Under the pieces are notes generated by a model. The model worked only from the letters and a program-made list of their open reading frames with translations. It had not been told where the DNA came from and searched no databases. A program made the position numbers and the translations under genes. A DNA stretch of 13,334 nt from Verrucomicrobia bacterium UBA3761 (lineage in GTDB: Bacteria; Verrucomicrobiota; Kiritimatiellia; RFP12; UBA1067), in contig DFGB01000041.1 of the NCBI GenBank assembly GCA_002371135.1, forward strand, positions 1-13,334, written 5' to 3'. Shown one piece after another: positions 11,683-13,334 of the stretch. Every line of letters starts with the position of its first letter. Within the stretch, counting starts at the first letter, position 1.

Positions 11683-13334
11683 ATGAAGACTACATCAGCA
11701 CTAGGCATTGCGGCATGTTTGCTCGCAGGTATGGCGTTTGCGCAGGAGCGCGAAATCGACGGCGGCGAATGGCAGGATAATTCGCGCCTTTCGCTCGGCA
11801 AGGAAGCGCCGAGGGCGGCGTTTGCATCGTTCGACGACGAAGAATCGGCGCTCAAGATCCTTCCCGAATACTCGCCGCGTCAGATTTCGCTCGACTCGGA
11901 GAAGGAATGGAAGTTCAACTGGGCGAAGGATCCCGCGAGCCGGCCGGCCGGCTTCCAGGATCCCGCGTTCGACGTTTCCGGATGGCCGTCCATCAAAGTG
12001 CCATGCTCGTGGCAAGCGCTGGGCGCGGGCAAGGACGGCGGCTGGGGCACGCCAATCTACACCAACCAGCGCTATCCGTTCAGGATCGACGCGCCCGGCG
12101 GCTCGCGCGTAATGCTCGAGCCTCCCAAGGAATACACCGCATACGCCGAGCGCAACCCGGTGGGCTCCTACCGTCGCGACTTCAAAGTTCCCCAGGATTG
12201 GGAAGACAAGGCCGTCTACCTCAAATTCGACGGCGTAGACAGCTTCTACTACCTATGGGTCAACGGCAAATACGTCGGCTTTTCAAAAGACAGCCGCTCG
12301 CCGGCGGAGTTCGACGTGACCGACTTCGTGCGATTCGGCGAGAAGAACACCGTCGCGCTCGAGGTCTACCGCTATTCAGACGGCGCGTATCTCGAAGACC
12401 AGGATATGTTCCGCCTCTCGGGCATTTTCCGCAGGACGTGGCTCCTTGCGCGGCCTAAAAACCGCGTACGCGATTTCTTCGCCCGCGCCCGCCCGATTCT
12501 GGAGGGAGACTTCGGCGGCGCGTGGGAGCTCAAAGTCGAAATGGAGGGCGGCACGGAGGCCGCGCTCTATACGTGGGACGACCGCCTTGTCGCGCGCTCG
12601 GCGACCGGCGTCATTACCGTGAACTCCCCGAAACTCTGGAGCGCGGAAGAGCCGAATTGCTACAAGATCGTCGTCAACAACGGCGAGGAGTGGGTCTCGA
12701 CGGTGTTCGGCTTCCGCGTCTCCGAAATCAAAAACGGCCGCTACTACTTCAACGGCAAGCCGATCAAACTCAAAGGCGCCAACCGCAGCGAGACCGACCC
12801 GATGTTCGGCCACTACGTCTCCAAGGCCCGCCACGAGCAGGATATCGAGCTCATGAAGGCGGCGAACTGCAACGCCGTGCGCAACTCGCACTACCCGCAG
12901 GACGACTACTGGTATTACCTCTGCGACACGCGCGGCCTCTACGTCGTCGACGAAGCGAACGTCGAGACGCACGGCTACGGCTACGGCATCGAATCTCTCT
13001 CGCACTGCACGGCGTGGCGCGAGCCGACCGTCGCGCGCGCCATGGCGATGCTCGAGCGCAACAAGAACCACCCGTCGGTCGTGATCTGGAGCTACGGCAA
13101 CGAAGCCGGGCCCGGCGAGAATTTCGAGGCCGTGCGCGACGCCATCAAGGCCCGCGACCGCTCCCGCCCAACCCACTACGAACGCGACTGGAGCGTCGCC
13201 GACATGGACGGCTGCCAGTATCCTTCCGTCGCATGGACCTGGCAGAAGGCGCGCGACGCCGCCTCCGCCAAGCCCTTCTACATCTCCGAATACGCCCACA
13301 ACATGTGCAACGCCATGGGCAACCTCGCAGACTA
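11683..13334 (+). CDS. Secreted GH2 beta-galactosidase (LacZ-like), 3' end beyond window
   Basis: This is a predicted exported glycosidase that hydrolyses beta-galactosides or related sugars with retention. About 550 residues are present: Sec signal peptide (1-20, ending AFA), the sugar-binding domain (YTNQRYPF, GVDSFYYLWVNGKYVGFS, KDSRSPAEFDVTDF, SDGAYLEDQDMFRLSGIFR), an immunoglobulin-like domain, and most of the TIM barrel. Acid/base Glu474 (GNEAG), nucleophile Glu536 (SEYAH), and metal ligands Glu428 and His430 (VETHG) are kept, matching E461, E537, E416 and H418 of Escherichia coli LacZ by motif. The residue matching LacZ His357 is Ser369 (NRSE instead of NRHE). ATG 11650 in frame is an alternative start, adding 11 residues. 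The C-terminal domains lie past the window edge. Confidence 0.9.
   Translation, partial: MKTTSALGIAACLLAGMAFAQEREIDGGEWQDNSRLSLGKEAPRAAFASFDDEESALKILPEYSPRQISLDSEKEWKFNWAKDPASRPAGFQDPAFDVSGWPSIKVPCSWQALGAGKDGGWGTPIYTNQRYPFRIDAPGGSRVMLEPPKEYTAYAERNPVGSYRRDFKVPQDWEDKAVYLKFDGVDSFYYLWVNGKYVGFSKDSRSPAEFDVTDFVRFGEKNTVALEVYRYSDGAYLEDQDMFRLSGIFRRTWLLARPKNRVRDFFARARPILEGDFGGAWELKVEMEGGTEAALYTWDDRLVARSATGVITVNSPKLWSAEEPNCYKIVVNNGEEWVSTVFGFRVSEIKNGRYYFNGKPIKLKGANRSETDPMFGHYVSKARHEQDIELMKAANCNAVRNSHYPQDDYWYYLCDTRGLYVVDEANVETHGYGYGIESLSHCTAWREPTVARAMAMLERNKNHPSVVIWSYGNEAGPGENFEAVRDAIKARDRSRPTHYERDWSVADMDGCQYPSVAWTWQKARDAASAKPFYISEYAHNMCNAMGNLAD

Overview
The window reads as a GC-rich bacterial chromosome segment with a Gram-negative cell plan: an AsmA-like envelope protein, a SurA-like periplasmic chaperone and three proteins with clear Sec signal peptides. 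Protein-coding GC is high, while the gaps between genes are AT- or pyrimidine-rich and packed with short fixed-period repeats. That intergenic style, a eukaryote-type hexokinase and a secreted LacZ-like GH2 enzyme suggest a host-associated member of the Verrucomicrobiota/Kiritimatiellota/Lentisphaerota group. This placement is inference from style and gene content, not from a marker-gene comparison.

Layout, all genes on the + strand. 1-490: non-coding; the end of a small repeat element, a ~21-22 bp helically phased CAGCTG array, a GTTGAAAR octamer tract and a tRNA promoter. 491-654: tRNA-Leu(CAG) and tRNA-Glu(CTC). 684-2537: AsmA-like envelope protein with a TTG start, only 29 nt after the tRNA. 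2538-2786: inverted CTCTGCG-type repeat between two near-identical direct repeats. 2787-7930: rsmA/ksgA, hexokinase, SurA/PpiC-type PPIase, MFS sugar porter and YbaK-type tRNA deacylase. 7994-8830: secreted protein with a PilP/GspC-like region and a coiled coil, behind a strong extended -10 promoter almost at the start codon. 8831-9251: repeat-rich gap holding a 215-bp MITE-like element with a perfect 9-bp target duplication. 9252-11635: a PlsC-family acyltransferase and the replicative helicase DnaB. 11683 to window end: a secreted GH2 beta-galactosidase cut by the window edge.

How the genes may work together: the exported GH2 enzyme would release hexoses in the periplasm, the sugar porter would import them, and the hexokinase would phosphorylate them (inference from function and proximity; they are not one operon). 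The AsmA-like protein, the SurA-like chaperone and the acyltransferase fit outer-membrane and lipid upkeep. RsmA, the YbaK-type deacylase, the tRNAs and DnaB are housekeeping.

No phage, CRISPR, toxin-antitoxin or defence locus was found. The most unusual content is between the genes: a small non-autonomous transposable element with intact insertion hallmarks, and several families of 7-, 8- and 9-bp tandem tracts. These often run right up to start codons that lack a Shine-Dalgarno sequence, and sometimes supply the stop codon of the gene before.
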